From assembly GCA_910587105.1 (NCBI GenBank), contig CAJUMB010000044.1, positions 1 through 30,116 on the forward strand: a DNA stretch of 30,116 nt, read 5' to 3'. This DNA is from an uncultured Lachnospiraceae bacterium (GTDB lineage Bacteria; Bacillota; Clostridia; Lachnospirales; Lachnospiraceae). Under the pieces are notes generated by a model. The model was not told the origin of the DNA, did no database searches, and saw nothing but the letters and a program-made list of their open reading frames with translations. The first letter of the stretch is position 1, and every line of letters begins with the position of its first letter. The position numbers were made by a program, and so were the translations under genes. Shown piece by piece: positions 1 through 7,675 of the stretch.

Positions 1-89
1 TGAGGGTTTGACCAGGAAATGAGGCAGATCGTATATGCGGTTTTGAGGGTACGTTGCAATATTTGTAAAAATTCGTTTTAGAAAAGTTT

Positions 90-123
90 AAGGTGATTAG
101 CGAAACGCTGATTGCCTTTTTTT
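90..123 (+). terminator. Rho-independent terminator of an upstream gene
   Basis: A 13-bp stem (90-102 with 106-118, three G-U wobbles) closes an AAA loop and runs into seven consecutive T residues (117-123). It would end a plus-strand transcript that enters from left of the window. In bases 1-80 all three plus frames hit a stop, so no gene body can be recognised there. Confidence 0.8.
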
Positions 124-124
124 G

Positions 125-245
125 TCGTATTGGAAACTTCGTCTCCTATACGATAAAGACCCTTTAGGGGATCGCACTGCGGCGGAGTGGAATATGCCGT
201 CCGTGACGGCCCGCCGCAGGCGGAGAATCCTGCGAAGCAGGATTC
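125..245. repeat. Dense array of short hairpins (palindromic intergenic element)
   Basis: Six inverted repeats follow one another: 125-130/148-153, a CCC/GGG hairpin near 160-170, CACT/AGTG at 175-189, GCCGTC/GACGGC at 196-210, CCGCC/GGCGG at 211-223 and GAATCCTGC/GCAGGATTC at 225-245. The last three have 3-base loops and are almost contiguous. The stretch is much richer in G and C than the AT-rich DNA on each side. No coding frame explains it. It could be an extragenic palindromic repeat or a structured leader upstream of the dnaJ-like promoter; the sequence alone does not decide. Confidence 0.6.
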
Positions 246-292
246 CTTCTTACATTTATATCTTAAAATATGGATTAAAATAGTATAATTTA

Positions 293-321
293 TTGCTTTT
301 ACTGGCAAGATGAATTATAAT
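293..321 (+). promoter_or_regulatory. Probable sigma-70-type promoter of the dnaJ-like gene
   Basis: TTGCTT (293-298), a 17-bp spacer and a perfect TATAAT (316-321). Transcription would start around 328, about 55 bases before the GTG start at 384. This favours the GTG over the upstream ATG at 333, which would be nearly leaderless. Confidence 0.55.
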
Positions 322-383
322 AAGGATAAAAGTTGTGGCAGTTTTGTTCAGCAGGTGTAGTGACTGTGACAGGAGGTGAGAAC

Positions 384-1472
384 GTGAAAAATTATTATGA
401 AATATTAGGGGTAAAGCCAGACGCAACACAGGAAGAAATTAAGAAAGCCTATCGGAAACTGGCAAAGCAGTATCATCCCGATTCCAAAGACTGCGATTCG
501 GAGGATAATGTCAGGTTTCAAGAAATATCAGAAGCTTATGCCGTTCTGTCAGATACGGAGCAGCGCAGGAAATATGATTATATGGGCCATGAGGCTTATG
601 CAGGCAGCAGCCGCAGGAGCAGTTCAACAAATTATGAGACAGAAGACGGGCATTGTGGAGCTTGTGAACATGGCAGAAAGAAGAAAGACGAGGATGAAGG
701 GCCGCCGCCCCAGAGTATTCGTATAGCTGTACATTTAACATTAAAGGAAACTCTGAAAGAGGTGGTCAAACCAGTTAGTTTTAATATAAAAGAAGACTGC
801 CCGCGATGCCAAGGGGAAAATGCTGAAATTTCTTATGCACAATGTCCGGTTTGCAATGGGACGGGAAGACGCATCCAATATGTATCCAATTGGGGACATA
901 AGGTAGGCCGGGAGGTTTTCTGCAATACCTGCCGCGGTAAAGGAAAGATACCCAGAGAAATATGTCCGGACTGTCATGGACTGGGGTATGTAGAGAAAAA
1001 GTGGGAATTTCAGGTGAAAGTACCGCCAGGTTCTTATGAACGTCAGTATTTTTTTCTGAAAGATATTGTCTATGGTGATAAAGAAGACGTGGACAAAGTA
1101 CCCTGCGGCGATAAAAACTTGATTGTGGTAGTTCTTGTGAAAGACGACCCAATGTTTGAAAGAAAAGGGTATCATCTGTACACTACCTGTGAAGTAGATT
1201 ATACCACTTTGGTCTTAGGCGGCAAAATAAAGATTATGACCATTGAGGGGGACATATGGTATGAAATACCCGAAGGAATGCAGACCAGCGGCCGCCTGCA
1301 GCTTTTGAACAGAGGTCTTATCAGGCCGAAGAAAATCGGAGGACGGGGCGATCAGTATGTGAATTTAAGTGTACGCATTCCCAGAAACTTAACACCCCGT
1401 CAAAAGCAGGCTTTAGAAGAATTTCGAAAAACTATGAATGAAAACTATTCACAGGAGCAGATAAAGGAGTGA
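384..1472 (+). CDS. DnaJ-type co-chaperone (J domain plus cysteine-rich zinc domain)
   Basis: Hsp40-family protein of 362 residues expected to stimulate the ATPase of a DnaK partner in the cytoplasm. The J domain fills residues 1-65 with the HPD motif at 31-33. Four CxxC pairs at about 139, 154, 180 and 194 form the two-zinc central domain, followed by the substrate-binding C-terminal half. The usual Gly/Phe-rich linker is missing; a short Ser/charged stretch with an extra CxxC replaces it. The first zinc motif ends in GEN rather than GxG. I chose GTG at 384 because AGGAGGTGAG lies just upstream and the J domain begins there; an in-frame ATG at 333 lacks a ribosome binding site. It stands alone, away from grpE/dnaK, so it is probably an accessory paralogue rather than the housekeeping dnaJ. 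Its 3' end overlaps convergent pabC by 28 bases. Confidence 0.9.
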   Translation: MKNYYEILGVKPDATQEEIKKAYRKLAKQYHPDSKDCDSEDNVRFQEISEAYAVLSDTEQRRKYDYMGHEAYAGSSRRSSSTNYETEDGHCGACEHGRKKKDEDEGPPPQSIRIAVHLTLKETLKEVVKPVSFNIKEDCPRCQGENAEISYAQCPVCNGTGRRIQYVSNWGHKVGREVFCNTCRGKGKIPREICPDCHGLGYVEKKWEFQVKVPPGSYERQYFFLKDIVYGDKEDVDKVPCGDKNLIVVVLVKDDPMFERKGYHLYTTCEVDYTTLVLGGKIKIMTIEGDIWYEIPEGMQTSGRLQLLNRGLIRPKKIGGRGDQYVNLSVRIPRNLTPRQKQALEEFRKTMNENYSQEQIKE

Positions 1473-2173
1473 TATGCCTCTATGCATGCCTGTGTCATGG
1501 GTCCAAGAGGATAGGTTTTTTGTTCTAAAGTGTGTACAGGCATAACACCCATCAGTGAATTGGTAATGAAACATTCCTGCATGTGAAGAACATCCTCTTT
1601 CCGGAGGATTTGTTCTTTCACAGGATATTGCTCTATAATAAATCGGCGCAGAATGCCTGGAAGCAGCCCACTCTCCACAGGCGGTGTATAAATCTGCCCG
1701 TCGTAAACGAAAAAAATATTTGAAGCAGTTCCTTCACAAATCTCCCCCCGGCTGTTGCAGAAAATAAGTTCGTCAGCTCCTGCTTCCTTTGCACGGCGTT
1801 TTTCCAGGATACAATCGCCATAGTTTAAAGTTTTGTGGTGCACCAGGGGAGAAGTCTCATTTCTGTATACATTGCTGTATGACAGGCAGAACCCCTCCTG
1901 GATCTGTCCAGGGGTATAGGGATTGGGGCGCATGGTCACAATCAGATTTTTATCGGAAACGATAAGTTTCAGGGCCTGGTGTTCTCCAGGATGGGCCGAG
2001 AGCCAGGAGAACACATAAGACTCATCCACTGTCTGCTGGATGCCCAGGGTTTTCAGCGAACGGTGGAGGCGTTCCAGATGCCAGGAAAGCAATATAGGAA
2101 CATTATGCTCCACACTGATTGTCTCGAAAACACCCAGCCCGAATTGATAGCCTTCATCCAATGCAATCTGCAT
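1445..2173 (-). CDS. pabC: Aminodeoxychorismate lyase (class IV PLP aminotransferase fold)
   Basis: Converts 4-amino-4-deoxychorismate to p-aminobenzoate and pyruvate, the last step of pABA supply for folate. The 242-residue protein has the class IV fold: an early GLGVFET motif (12-18), the PLP-lysine region HKTLNY with Lys114, and the GEICEGTASNIF segment that binds the cofactor phosphate. D-amino-acid and branched-chain transaminases share this fold; the assignment rests on the overlapping pabA-pabB neighbours. The start overlaps the 3' end of pabB by 20 bases, indicating translational coupling. Its last 28 bases are antisense to the end of the convergent dnaJ-like gene, and no terminator is visible, so transcription probably runs into that gene. 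Confidence 0.9.
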   Translation of the reverse strand: MQIALDEGYQFGLGVFETISVEHNVPILLSWHLERLHRSLKTLGIQQTVDESYVFSWLSAHPGEHQALKLIVSDKNLIVTMRPNPYTPGQIQEGFCLSYSNVYRNETSPLVHHKTLNYGDCILEKRRAKEAGADELIFCNSRGEICEGTASNIFFVYDGQIYTPPVESGLLPGILRRFIIEQYPVKEQILRKEDVLHMQECFITNSLMGVMPVHTLEQKTYPLGPMTQACIEAYHSFICSCE

Positions 2174-3530
2174 AGATATCCCCTCCCAGTGCCTCCAGCA
2201 GTGCCTTTGCTTTCTGCAGAGTTTCTTCGTATTCGAATGCCAGATCGGATTCGAAGGTAATTCCGCCGCCCACTCCTAAATGGTAGATGCCATTTTTGTA
2301 TAAGGCAGTGCGGATTACAATGTTAAAGTCGCAGCTGCCGTCTAATGAAAGATAGCCCATAGAACCGGTATACAGATTTCGTCTGCTGTGTTCCAGTTCG
2401 TCAATCAATTCCATGGCCCGCAGCTTGGGTGCGCCGGTGATGGAGCCGCCTGGAAACGCAGCTTCCAGCAAGTCCATAATAGTCAGCTCTGGGCGCAGTG
2501 TTCCAGTCACATTTGCAATCAGGTGGAAGACCGTAGCATAGGTTTCCACAGAAAAGAGTTCATCCACCTTTACGCTGCCAGGAATACAGACACGATTTAA
2601 ATCATTGCGCTCCAAGTCCACGATCATCAAAAGTTCGCTCTTATCCTTGCCAGATTGTTCTAGTTCCTGTTTTAAAACGGCATCTTCTTCTGGTGTGATG
2701 CCTCGTTTTCTGGTGCCCTTGATGGGGCGCGTCTGAACCATTCCATCTGTCATTTTCAAAAAACGTTCTGGAGATGCAGAAACCACCTGGAAATCACCGT
2801 AGTTAAAATAGCCTCCGAAGGGAGAGGGATTGTTCTGCCTCAACTGGTTAAAAAACTCGAAAGGAGGCATAGGACTGGCAATCTGCAGCTGCTGAGTCAT
2901 ATTTGCAATGTAGATATCTCCTTCGATGATGTAATGAATCATACGCTGTACGGCATCCATATAATCTTCTTTTGAAAAATCAGCAGTCATTTTGGGTGCC
3001 GGATATGTAGATTTTACAAAAGGAACCGTTTCTGTTTCCGCATCTTTCAGAAGTTTTATCATCTGATTTATTCCATCAGCCGCGTCCTGTCCATGGCTGT
3101 TGGCGGCCAGATAGAGTTTATGTGCCAGATGATCTTCAATGATAAAATTGTCATAGAATACCAGTATGCAGTCCGGGATATGAAGTTTTTGTTCGTGGCG
3201 GGATTGTACCTTTTCTTTTTGTCTTCCATAATCATAAGAAAAATAGCCGATAGCACCGGAAACCAGTGGAAGTCCGGTGTTATTTTTTTCATTATGGGTC
3301 TTCAAATATTTTTTTACCCAAGTTTCAAATTTTTCGCTGCATATCTGGCCGTTGATAGTGAACTGTTCTCCTTTGACTAATTTCAGGTAGGGATTCAGTC
3401 CAATGATGGAATATCTTCCCAGCTGGTTCTTCAGGGAAGAATCTAAAAACACAGCATCCTCCATATTGTGGACCAGAGAGAAAATCCGGTCAATAGATGG
3501 ATAGTGATTAAACTCCTGCACAAGCTGCAT
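2154..3530 (-). CDS. pabB: Aminodeoxychorismate synthase component I
   Basis: Chorismate-binding subunit that aminates chorismate at C4 with ammonia delivered by PabA. At 458 residues it has normal family length. The chorismate-binding half carries PIKGTRKRG (269-277), DLERNDLNRV (305-314) and PGGSITGAPK (360-369). Lysine in PIKGT (Lys271) marks PabB; anthranilate synthase TrpE has alanine there. The N-terminal half is the divergent domain that in TrpE binds tryptophan. It overlaps pabA by 23 bases upstream and pabC by 20 bases downstream, so the three genes form one compact minus-strand operon. No trp gene is near. Confidence 0.95.
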   Translation of the reverse strand: MQLVQEFNHYPSIDRIFSLVHNMEDAVFLDSSLKNQLGRYSIIGLNPYLKLVKGEQFTINGQICSEKFETWVKKYLKTHNEKNNTGLPLVSGAIGYFSYDYGRQKEKVQSRHEQKLHIPDCILVFYDNFIIEDHLAHKLYLAANSHGQDAADGINQMIKLLKDAETETVPFVKSTYPAPKMTADFSKEDYMDAVQRMIHYIIEGDIYIANMTQQLQIASPMPPFEFFNQLRQNNPSPFGGYFNYGDFQVVSASPERFLKMTDGMVQTRPIKGTRKRGITPEEDAVLKQELEQSGKDKSELLMIVDLERNDLNRVCIPGSVKVDELFSVETYATVFHLIANVTGTLRPELTIMDLLEAAFPGGSITGAPKLRAMELIDELEHSRRNLYTGSMGYLSLDGSCDFNIVIRTALYKNGIYHLGVGGGITFESDLAFEYEETLQKAKALLEALGGDIYADCIG

Positions 3531-4113
3531 GTGATTGATTCCGCCTTTCGCATATTTTATGAAAATTCAAAAGTAATTCATGGCCGAACTGGGTTAATAC
3601 AGCTTCCGGGTGAAACTGGACACTGTAGATAGGCATGGTGCGGTGCTGCATTCCCATAATGACACCATCATCGCTCCAGGCATTGACCAGAAAGCATGAA
3701 GGCAGCTGCTGGCTGGATACCACCAGAGAGTGATATCGGGTTACGGCGAAGGAAGATGGAAGCGCCAAGAAAAGTCCGCTGTTATCGTGGTGCAGCGCCG
3801 TGATTTTTCCATGCATAGGCGTCTGGCCTTTGCACACCTTTGCACCAAAGGCATGTCCAATGACCTGATGTCCCAGACAGACACCGAGAATGGGGATTTT
3901 ATTTTGAAATTCTTCTAAAACCAGCAGAGACTCCACCGCATCGGCGGGCCGCTTTGGACCAGGGGACAAGATGATACCGTCTGGCTGAAGGGCGTAAATT
4001 TCGGACAGAGAAACTTCATCTGCACGCCGCACCAGCACTTCCTGACCGGCTTCTCTTAGATAAGCAGACAGATTGTAAACAAAAGAATCGTAATTATCAA
4101 TCATATAATACAC
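3508..4113 (-). CDS. pabA: Aminodeoxychorismate synthase component II (glutamine amidotransferase)
   Basis: Class I glutamine amidotransferase that releases ammonia from glutamine for PabB. The 201-residue sequence opens with MIDNYDSF and has the oxyanion SPGP loop (50-53), the nucleophile in GVCLGHQ (Cys79) and the VQFHPE motif (His168, Glu170), giving a full catalytic triad. The start is taken as GTG at 4113 with AGGAGG ten bases upstream; an ATG three codons later is possible. First gene of the pabABC operon. TrpG is very similar, and only the PabB signature in its partner and the absence of trp genes settle the name. Some organisms use one such subunit for both pathways. Confidence 0.93.
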   Translation of the reverse strand: MYYMIDNYDSFVYNLSAYLREAGQEVLVRRADEVSLSEIYALQPDGIILSPGPKRPADAVESLLVLEEFQNKIPILGVCLGHQVIGHAFGAKVCKGQTPMHGKITALHHDNSGLFLALPSSFAVTRYHSLVVSSQQLPSCFLVNAWSDDGVIMGMQHRTMPIYSVQFHPEAVLTQFGHELLLNFHKICERRNQSHAACAGV

Positions 4114-4200
4114 GAAAAAAAGACCTCCTCACTTGGTAAAATTGTAAACAGTAACGAAATGATACAGTCGTTATCCCAAAGTGATTTAGGTCCGTAACCT

Positions 4201-4228
4201 GTAATAAAATATTTTGATCATTGTACAA
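4201..4228 (-). promoter_or_regulatory. Possible promoter of the pab operon
   Basis: Reading the minus strand, TTGTAC (4223-4228), a 16-bp spacer and TATTAC (4201-4206) lie about 90 bases upstream of pabA. The -35 box lies within a 10-bp palindrome ATTGTACAAT (4220-4229), which might be a binding site. The match is moderate. Confidence 0.35.
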
Positions 4229-4280
4229 TTTTTCGGACAGGATGTCAAATTATTTTTTGTGAAATAGGGAACCGGGGGTA

Positions 4281-4635
4281 TTGGCAGCAGGTATGCTGAC
4301 AGGCTGTGGAGGTTCTGGAGATAATGCGGCTTCAGACAGCGATGAGGCAGACAGCAGCGGCTGCAAATCTGACAGACGTTGTTGTTGTAGGCTTCGACGG
4401 TACGTTCAACGCCATGGACTCTATCTCTAATGGGGAAATGTCCGCTTCTGTGGCACAGCTTCCTGTAGAGGAAGGTTATCAGGGTGTCATCAACGCAGTG
4501 AAGATTCTGGACGGTGAGACAGTAGAGAAAGAGCAGCCACTGGATGTTGTTGTTCTGAATGAAGAAAATGTGGCAGATTTCCGCACAGACCTTGAAGCGC
4601 GTATTGCAGAATCCGGCGTTAAGCTTGGCAATTAG
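4281..4635 (+). pseudogene. Remnant of a sugar-binding lipoprotein gene (both ends kept, middle lost)
   Basis: Two pieces of a ribose-type periplasmic-binding protein are joined out of frame. Bases 4281-4360 encode a truncated lipoprotein signal with lipobox LTGC (Cys codon at 4305) followed by an acidic/Ser linker. From about 4361 a different frame encodes the typical C-terminal lobe: VVVVGFDGT, then a ligand-lobe segment and a final ADFRTDLEAR helix. The body of roughly 200 residues between them is missing, and the start of the signal peptide is cut off by an upstream in-frame TGA (4260). The C-terminal part resembles the intact binding protein at 25897. The relic lies just before an intact inositol-dehydrogenase-like gene, so it looks like the remains of a third inositol transport operon. 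The ATPase and permease are absent. Confidence 0.85.
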
Positions 4636-4686
4636 GGGATTTGCTGAACAGTTATAATCATTATATATTTAGGAGGTTCAGGTTTT

Positions 4687-5697
4687 ATGAAAAAAACACT
4701 TGGAGTGGGCGTGATCGGCCTTGGCCGTCTTGGCTATCAGCATACTGTTAATGTTACCCGTACTATGGGGGCACGTCTGGCGGCAGTATCAGACCCGGTT
4801 CCCGCAGCGCTGGAACGCGCCACGGAAGACTTTGGCGTAACAGGTTATACAGATTATAAAGATTATAAAGAGATGCTGAAAGACCCTGAGGTAGAAGCAG
4901 TTGTGGTTGCAACCCCTACCCAGACCCATTATGATGTGCTGATGGATGTGATCGCGGCAGGAAAGCCGATTTTCGTTGAAAAGCCCATTACCTTTACGGT
5001 AGAAGAAGCGGAGAAAATCATGGACGCTGTGGAAAAAGAGGGATTATATCTTCAGGTTGGATTCATGCGCCGTTTTGATCCAGGTCATGTTGCCGCAAAG
5101 GAGAAGATTGCCTCCGGCAGCTGTGGAAAGCCCATCTATATTCATGACTGCCAGCGTGACCCCAATGGCCCGCCGCCGGCATATGTACCCCAGTCGGGAG
5201 GACTGTTTGTGGATATGGGAATTCATGATCTCGATGTTGCCCGCTGGCTTATGGGCTGTGAGATTACAGAAATTTATGCACAGGGGGCAGTTCTCAAACA
5301 TGAATTTCTGAAAGATCTGGGCGATGTGGATGACGGCCAGATGCTGCTTAAATTCCAGAACGGCGGTCTGGGGATGATTGAGATCAGCCGTAATGCAAAC
5401 GATGTTTATGATACCCGTACAGAGGTAATTGGTCTGGAAAAGAGTGTATTTGTGGGACAGGAACAGCTGACTCCGTTTAAAATGGTTGGAGGCCAGGAGA
5501 TTACATATGATATGGCAAACTGGTGTCTGGGACGTTTCAAAGATGCTTATGAGCTGGAAATGGAAGCGTTTGTACAGAATGTTCTGGAAGGGAAACCTTC
5601 ACCAGTTACGGCATATGACGGCATGATGGGAATTAAGCTGGCGCTGACAGCTACAGCTTCCCACCGGGAAGGAAAGGCTATGAAGCTGACATATTAA
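4687..5697 (+). CDS. Gfo/Idh/MocA oxidoreductase, inositol 2-dehydrogenase-like
   Basis: NAD(P)-dependent dehydrogenase of 336 residues, probably oxidising an inositol or related cyclitol/sugar in the cytoplasm. The Rossmann motif is GLGRLG (11-16), the catalytic EKP lies at 98-100 (Lys99), and the active-site segment DMGIHDLD has Asp176 and His180. The VGFMRRFDPG motif is shared with the canonical IolG-type enzyme at 24818, but the two proteins differ widely elsewhere. A strong AGGAGG site precedes the ATG. It follows the wrecked binding-protein gene by 51 bases and ends at a strong terminator, so it is now effectively the only intact gene of its unit. Scyllo- or chiro-inositol dehydrogenase, or another 3-keto-forming sugar dehydrogenase, are alternatives. 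Confidence 0.85.
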   Translation: MKKTLGVGVIGLGRLGYQHTVNVTRTMGARLAAVSDPVPAALERATEDFGVTGYTDYKDYKEMLKDPEVEAVVVATPTQTHYDVLMDVIAAGKPIFVEKPITFTVEEAEKIMDAVEKEGLYLQVGFMRRFDPGHVAAKEKIASGSCGKPIYIHDCQRDPNGPPPAYVPQSGGLFVDMGIHDLDVARWLMGCEITEIYAQGAVLKHEFLKDLGDVDDGQMLLKFQNGGLGMIEISRNANDVYDTRTEVIGLEKSVFVGQEQLTPFKMVGGQEITYDMANWCLGRFKDAYELEMEAFVQNVLEGKPSPVTAYDGMMGIKLALTATASHREGKAMKLTY

Positions 5698-5712
5698 TAA
5701 AAGAAATACGAG

Positions 5713-5743
5713 AAAAGACCATCGGCTTAAACGATGGTCTTTT
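5713..5743. terminator. Bidirectional rho-independent terminator
   Basis: A perfect 12-bp stem (5713-5724 with 5732-5743) and 7-base loop, with A's on the left and T's on the right. It serves both the plus-strand dehydrogenase ending at 5697 and the minus-strand surface-protein gene ending at 5759. Confidence 0.92.
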
Positions 5744-5758
5744 CTCTGTGTACGTTCA

Positions 5759-7675
5759 TTACTTTTTCGACTGCTTTGCTTTCGCTGAGAGTTGCTTAAA
5801 CTGCTTTTTAAACTGCGTGCTAAACTGTTTCTTAAACTGGGAATTAAATTGCGCGTCAAAGGTTTTACTGAACTGATTTCCCAGCTTCTTTCCAAATTTC
5901 TGCTTAAATTGCGGCTTTAACTTGGTTTTTAGCTGCTTTTTGAGTTTTGTTCTCAAATTTGCCTTCAGATTAGCTTTGCGTTTCGCACTTACTGGCTTTT
6001 TCAGCTTGGGCTTCAGCTGTTTTTTCAACTGTGGTTTGATTTGCTTTTTCAGCTTCGCCGTAAGCTGCGTCTTCAACTGCTTTTTCGCAACGGAAAGGTT
6101 TTTCGAACTGTCGGGGCGGCTGGGCTTATTCGTGTTACCGGAGCTGTCGGAATCATTGGGCTTATCGCTGGGTTTACCGGGTTCATTTGGATCATTTCCC
6201 GAACCGCTGTCTGCTGGAATGCTGGCAGTCTCACGATATTGGCAAACCGTACATTCTCTGTGCTTACTACCCTCCTGAGAAGCAGTTGCTTCCACATCGA
6301 TTATCCAGTCGCCATAGCTGTGTTCTCCGTAGCCGTTTTTCTGGCTGTCGTCCGTTATGGGGCAGTTTGCAGCCTGGCATAAATGCCAATGAGAGCTTTC
6401 ATTGGAAGTCCAATCCACAGACCAGCTATGTTCGTGCACGGCAGGTTCCACCGGCGTAGGGGTGATTATGGGTGTAGGTTCTGGAGGGGTCGGACTGGGG
6501 TCTACAGGAGTCGGGTCTACAGGAGTCGGGTCCACAGGAGTCGGGTCTATAGGAGTAGGCTCCACCGACTCACCGCCTGCTGGAATGTCCGCAGTATCGC
6601 GATAGTCACAGATGCTGCAGTCTCTATATTTGCTTCCGCTTTGACCGTCAGTTGCTTCCACATCGATTATCCAGTCGCCATAGCTGTGCTCTGCGTAACC
6701 GTTTTTTTCGCTGTTGTCGGTTGTGGGGCAGTCTGCAGCTTGGCATTGGTGCCAATGGGAAGTTTTATCAGAAGTCCAATCGGTAGACCAGTTATGTTGG
6801 TGGTCGGTAGGTTCCACGGGAGAATCATCAGTCTTGTCGAAACCATCTCCGGGGTCATCTGGGAGATCAGCAAAGGGATCGTCGAATTTGGCATTACATA
6901 TTATCTGTTTTCCTTGGAATGTAGGTTTTATGTAGGGGGTTAACAGGCTTTCCCATTCTGTTTCACTGCCGCCAAAATAAATAGTAGACAGAAAATCACA
7001 CTCGTTAAACGCCATGTCTCCAATTTTCGTTACGCTTTTCGGGATATATAGCTCTGGGAGCAACTTGCAGGACGAGAACATTCCATTGCTAATACAGGTT
7101 GCTCCTTGCGGTAGTGTAACACTCATTAAGCCCCAGCACTGTGAGAAAACATCGTCGCCGATTTCGGCTGGTTCGCTGCTGGGCATAAACCTGACGCTTT
7201 TCATATTTTTGCAGCTCGTGAACGCTCCCGCGCCCACCGAGGTAATGCTGGCGGGGAAATCCATGTAGGTCAGCGATGTACAACCTTGAAATGCCCGTTC
7301 CCCGATGGTCATTACCCCTTTGGTGACAGTCGCAGAAACAAGGTTCTCAGCTCCATGAAAGGCATCATTGCCGATGTCAGTAACGCTGCCGGGAATGGTT
7401 ACGTTGATCAATTTGGAGCTGCGGAATGCACTATCACCAATAGTCTGTACACTGTCGGGGATATATACGCTGAGTGCTGTACTTTCATAGAACGAATACG
7501 CTCCGATTCCGGTAATGCCATCAGTGAGCACGATTGTGCTGATGGAAGCGCCACTTTGTTGTTCCTCCCATGACGGTCTATTGGACGGTGCGTAATTCGG
7601 GATGTTGCCATTGCCGGAGATGGTGAGCGTACCGCCGTTGGTCAGCGTCCAACTCAAATCACCTTCCGTTTGCAG
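5759..7675 (-). CDS. Leucine-rich repeat / His-Cys repeat / Lys-rich tail part of a frameshifted surface protein
   Basis: Downstream part of a large secreted protein whose start is the reading frame at 7659-8336. Order of parts: BspA-type leucine-rich repeats opening with a DLSWTLTNGGTLTISG-like unit and continuing with IP-x-SV-x-x-IG-x-x-AF repeats (7675-6887); an acidic linker; two copies of a domain of about 75 residues with HxHxW, HWHxC, C and CxxC residues (6581-6802 and 6212-6436); a proline-threonine linker between them; and a basic tail of about 110 residues (5762-6094). The tail is a tetrapeptide repeat, a hydrophobic residue every fourth position with Lys, Gln and Asn between. Coding sense begins near 7675; the same frame further upstream is antisense noise. 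The rest of the frame stays open for over 600 codons. No LPxTG sorting signal is seen, so the basic tail may be the anchor to the cell wall or its polymers (inference). Confidence 0.8.
   Translation of the reverse strand: MQTEGDLSWTLTNGGTLTISGNGNIPNYAPSNRPSWEEQQSGASISTIVLTDGITGIGAYSFYESTALSVYIPDSVQTIGDSAFRSSKLINVTIPGSVTDIGNDAFHGAENLVSATVTKGVMTIGERAFQGCTSLTYMDFPASITSVGAGAFTSCKNMKSVRFMPSSEPAEIGDDVFSQCWGLMSVTLPQGATCISNGMFSSCKLLPELYIPKSVTKIGDMAFNECDFLSTIYFGGSETEWESLLTPYIKPTFQGKQIICNAKFDDPFADLPDDPGDGFDKTDDSPVEPTDHQHNWSTDWTSDKTSHWHQCQAADCPTTDNSEKNGYAEHSYGDWIIDVEATDGQSGSKYRDCSICDYRDTADIPAGGESVEPTPIDPTPVDPTPVDPTPVDPSPTPPEPTPIITPTPVEPAVHEHSWSVDWTSNESSHWHLCQAANCPITDDSQKNGYGEHSYGDWIIDVEATASQEGSKHRECTVCQYRETASIPADSGSGNDPNEPGKPSDKPNDSDSSGNTNKPSRPDSSKNLSVAKKQLKTQLTAKLKKQIKPQLKKQLKPKLKKPVSAKRKANLKANLRTKLKKQLKTKLKPQFKQKFGKKLGNQFSKTFDAQFNSQFKKQFSTQFKKQFKQLSAKAKQSKK
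5789..6076 (-). repeat. Tetrapeptide-repeat lysine/glutamine-rich tail (24 units)
   Basis: Within the surface-protein gene, codons fall in 4-residue units that begin with Leu, Phe, Ile or Val (one unit has Arg) and continue with Lys, Gln, Thr, Pro, Asn or Ser, e.g. LKKQ, LKPK, FKKQ. Early units start mostly with Leu and late ones with Phe, so the array expanded in two stages. The product is strongly cationic. Confidence 0.85.
6212..6802 (-). repeat. Two His/Cys-rich domain repeats separated by a Pro-Thr linker
   Basis: The encoded copies at 6581-6802 and 6212-6436 share HxHxWSxDWTS, SHWHxCQAAxCP, KNGYxEHSYGDWIIDVEA and a final CxxCxYRxTAxIPA. The regular His and Cys spacing suggests metal binding or disulfides. 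The copies are also close at DNA level, indicating a fairly recent duplication. Confidence 0.85.
6498..6557 (-). repeat. Four tandem 15-bp coding repeats (DPTPV linker)
   Basis: On the plus strand the unit is gggtctacaggagtc, repeated at 6498, 6513, 6528 and 6543 with one or two changes. It encodes a DPTPV pentapeptide linker between the two His/Cys domains. Such tandem repeats commonly vary in number between strains. Confidence 0.9.

Noticed and set aside
90..118. Resemblance of AGGTGATTAGCGAAAC to the MITE-like end at 24251
   Set aside because: The left copy is fully explained as the first arm of a terminator stem with a T-run; the match is short and gapped.
741..1175. Minus-strand open frame opposite the dnaJ-like gene
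   Set aside because: Antisense to the conserved zinc domain, with no ribosome binding site or family resemblance.
2154..4113. Reading the amidotransferase/synthase pair as trpG-trpE (anthranilate synthase)
   Set aside because: The PIKGT lysine signature, the overlapping PabC gene and lack of trp genes indicate p-aminobenzoate synthesis.
6498..6557. CRISPR-like tandem repeats
   Set aside because: The 15-bp units have no spacers and encode an in-frame DPTPV protein linker.
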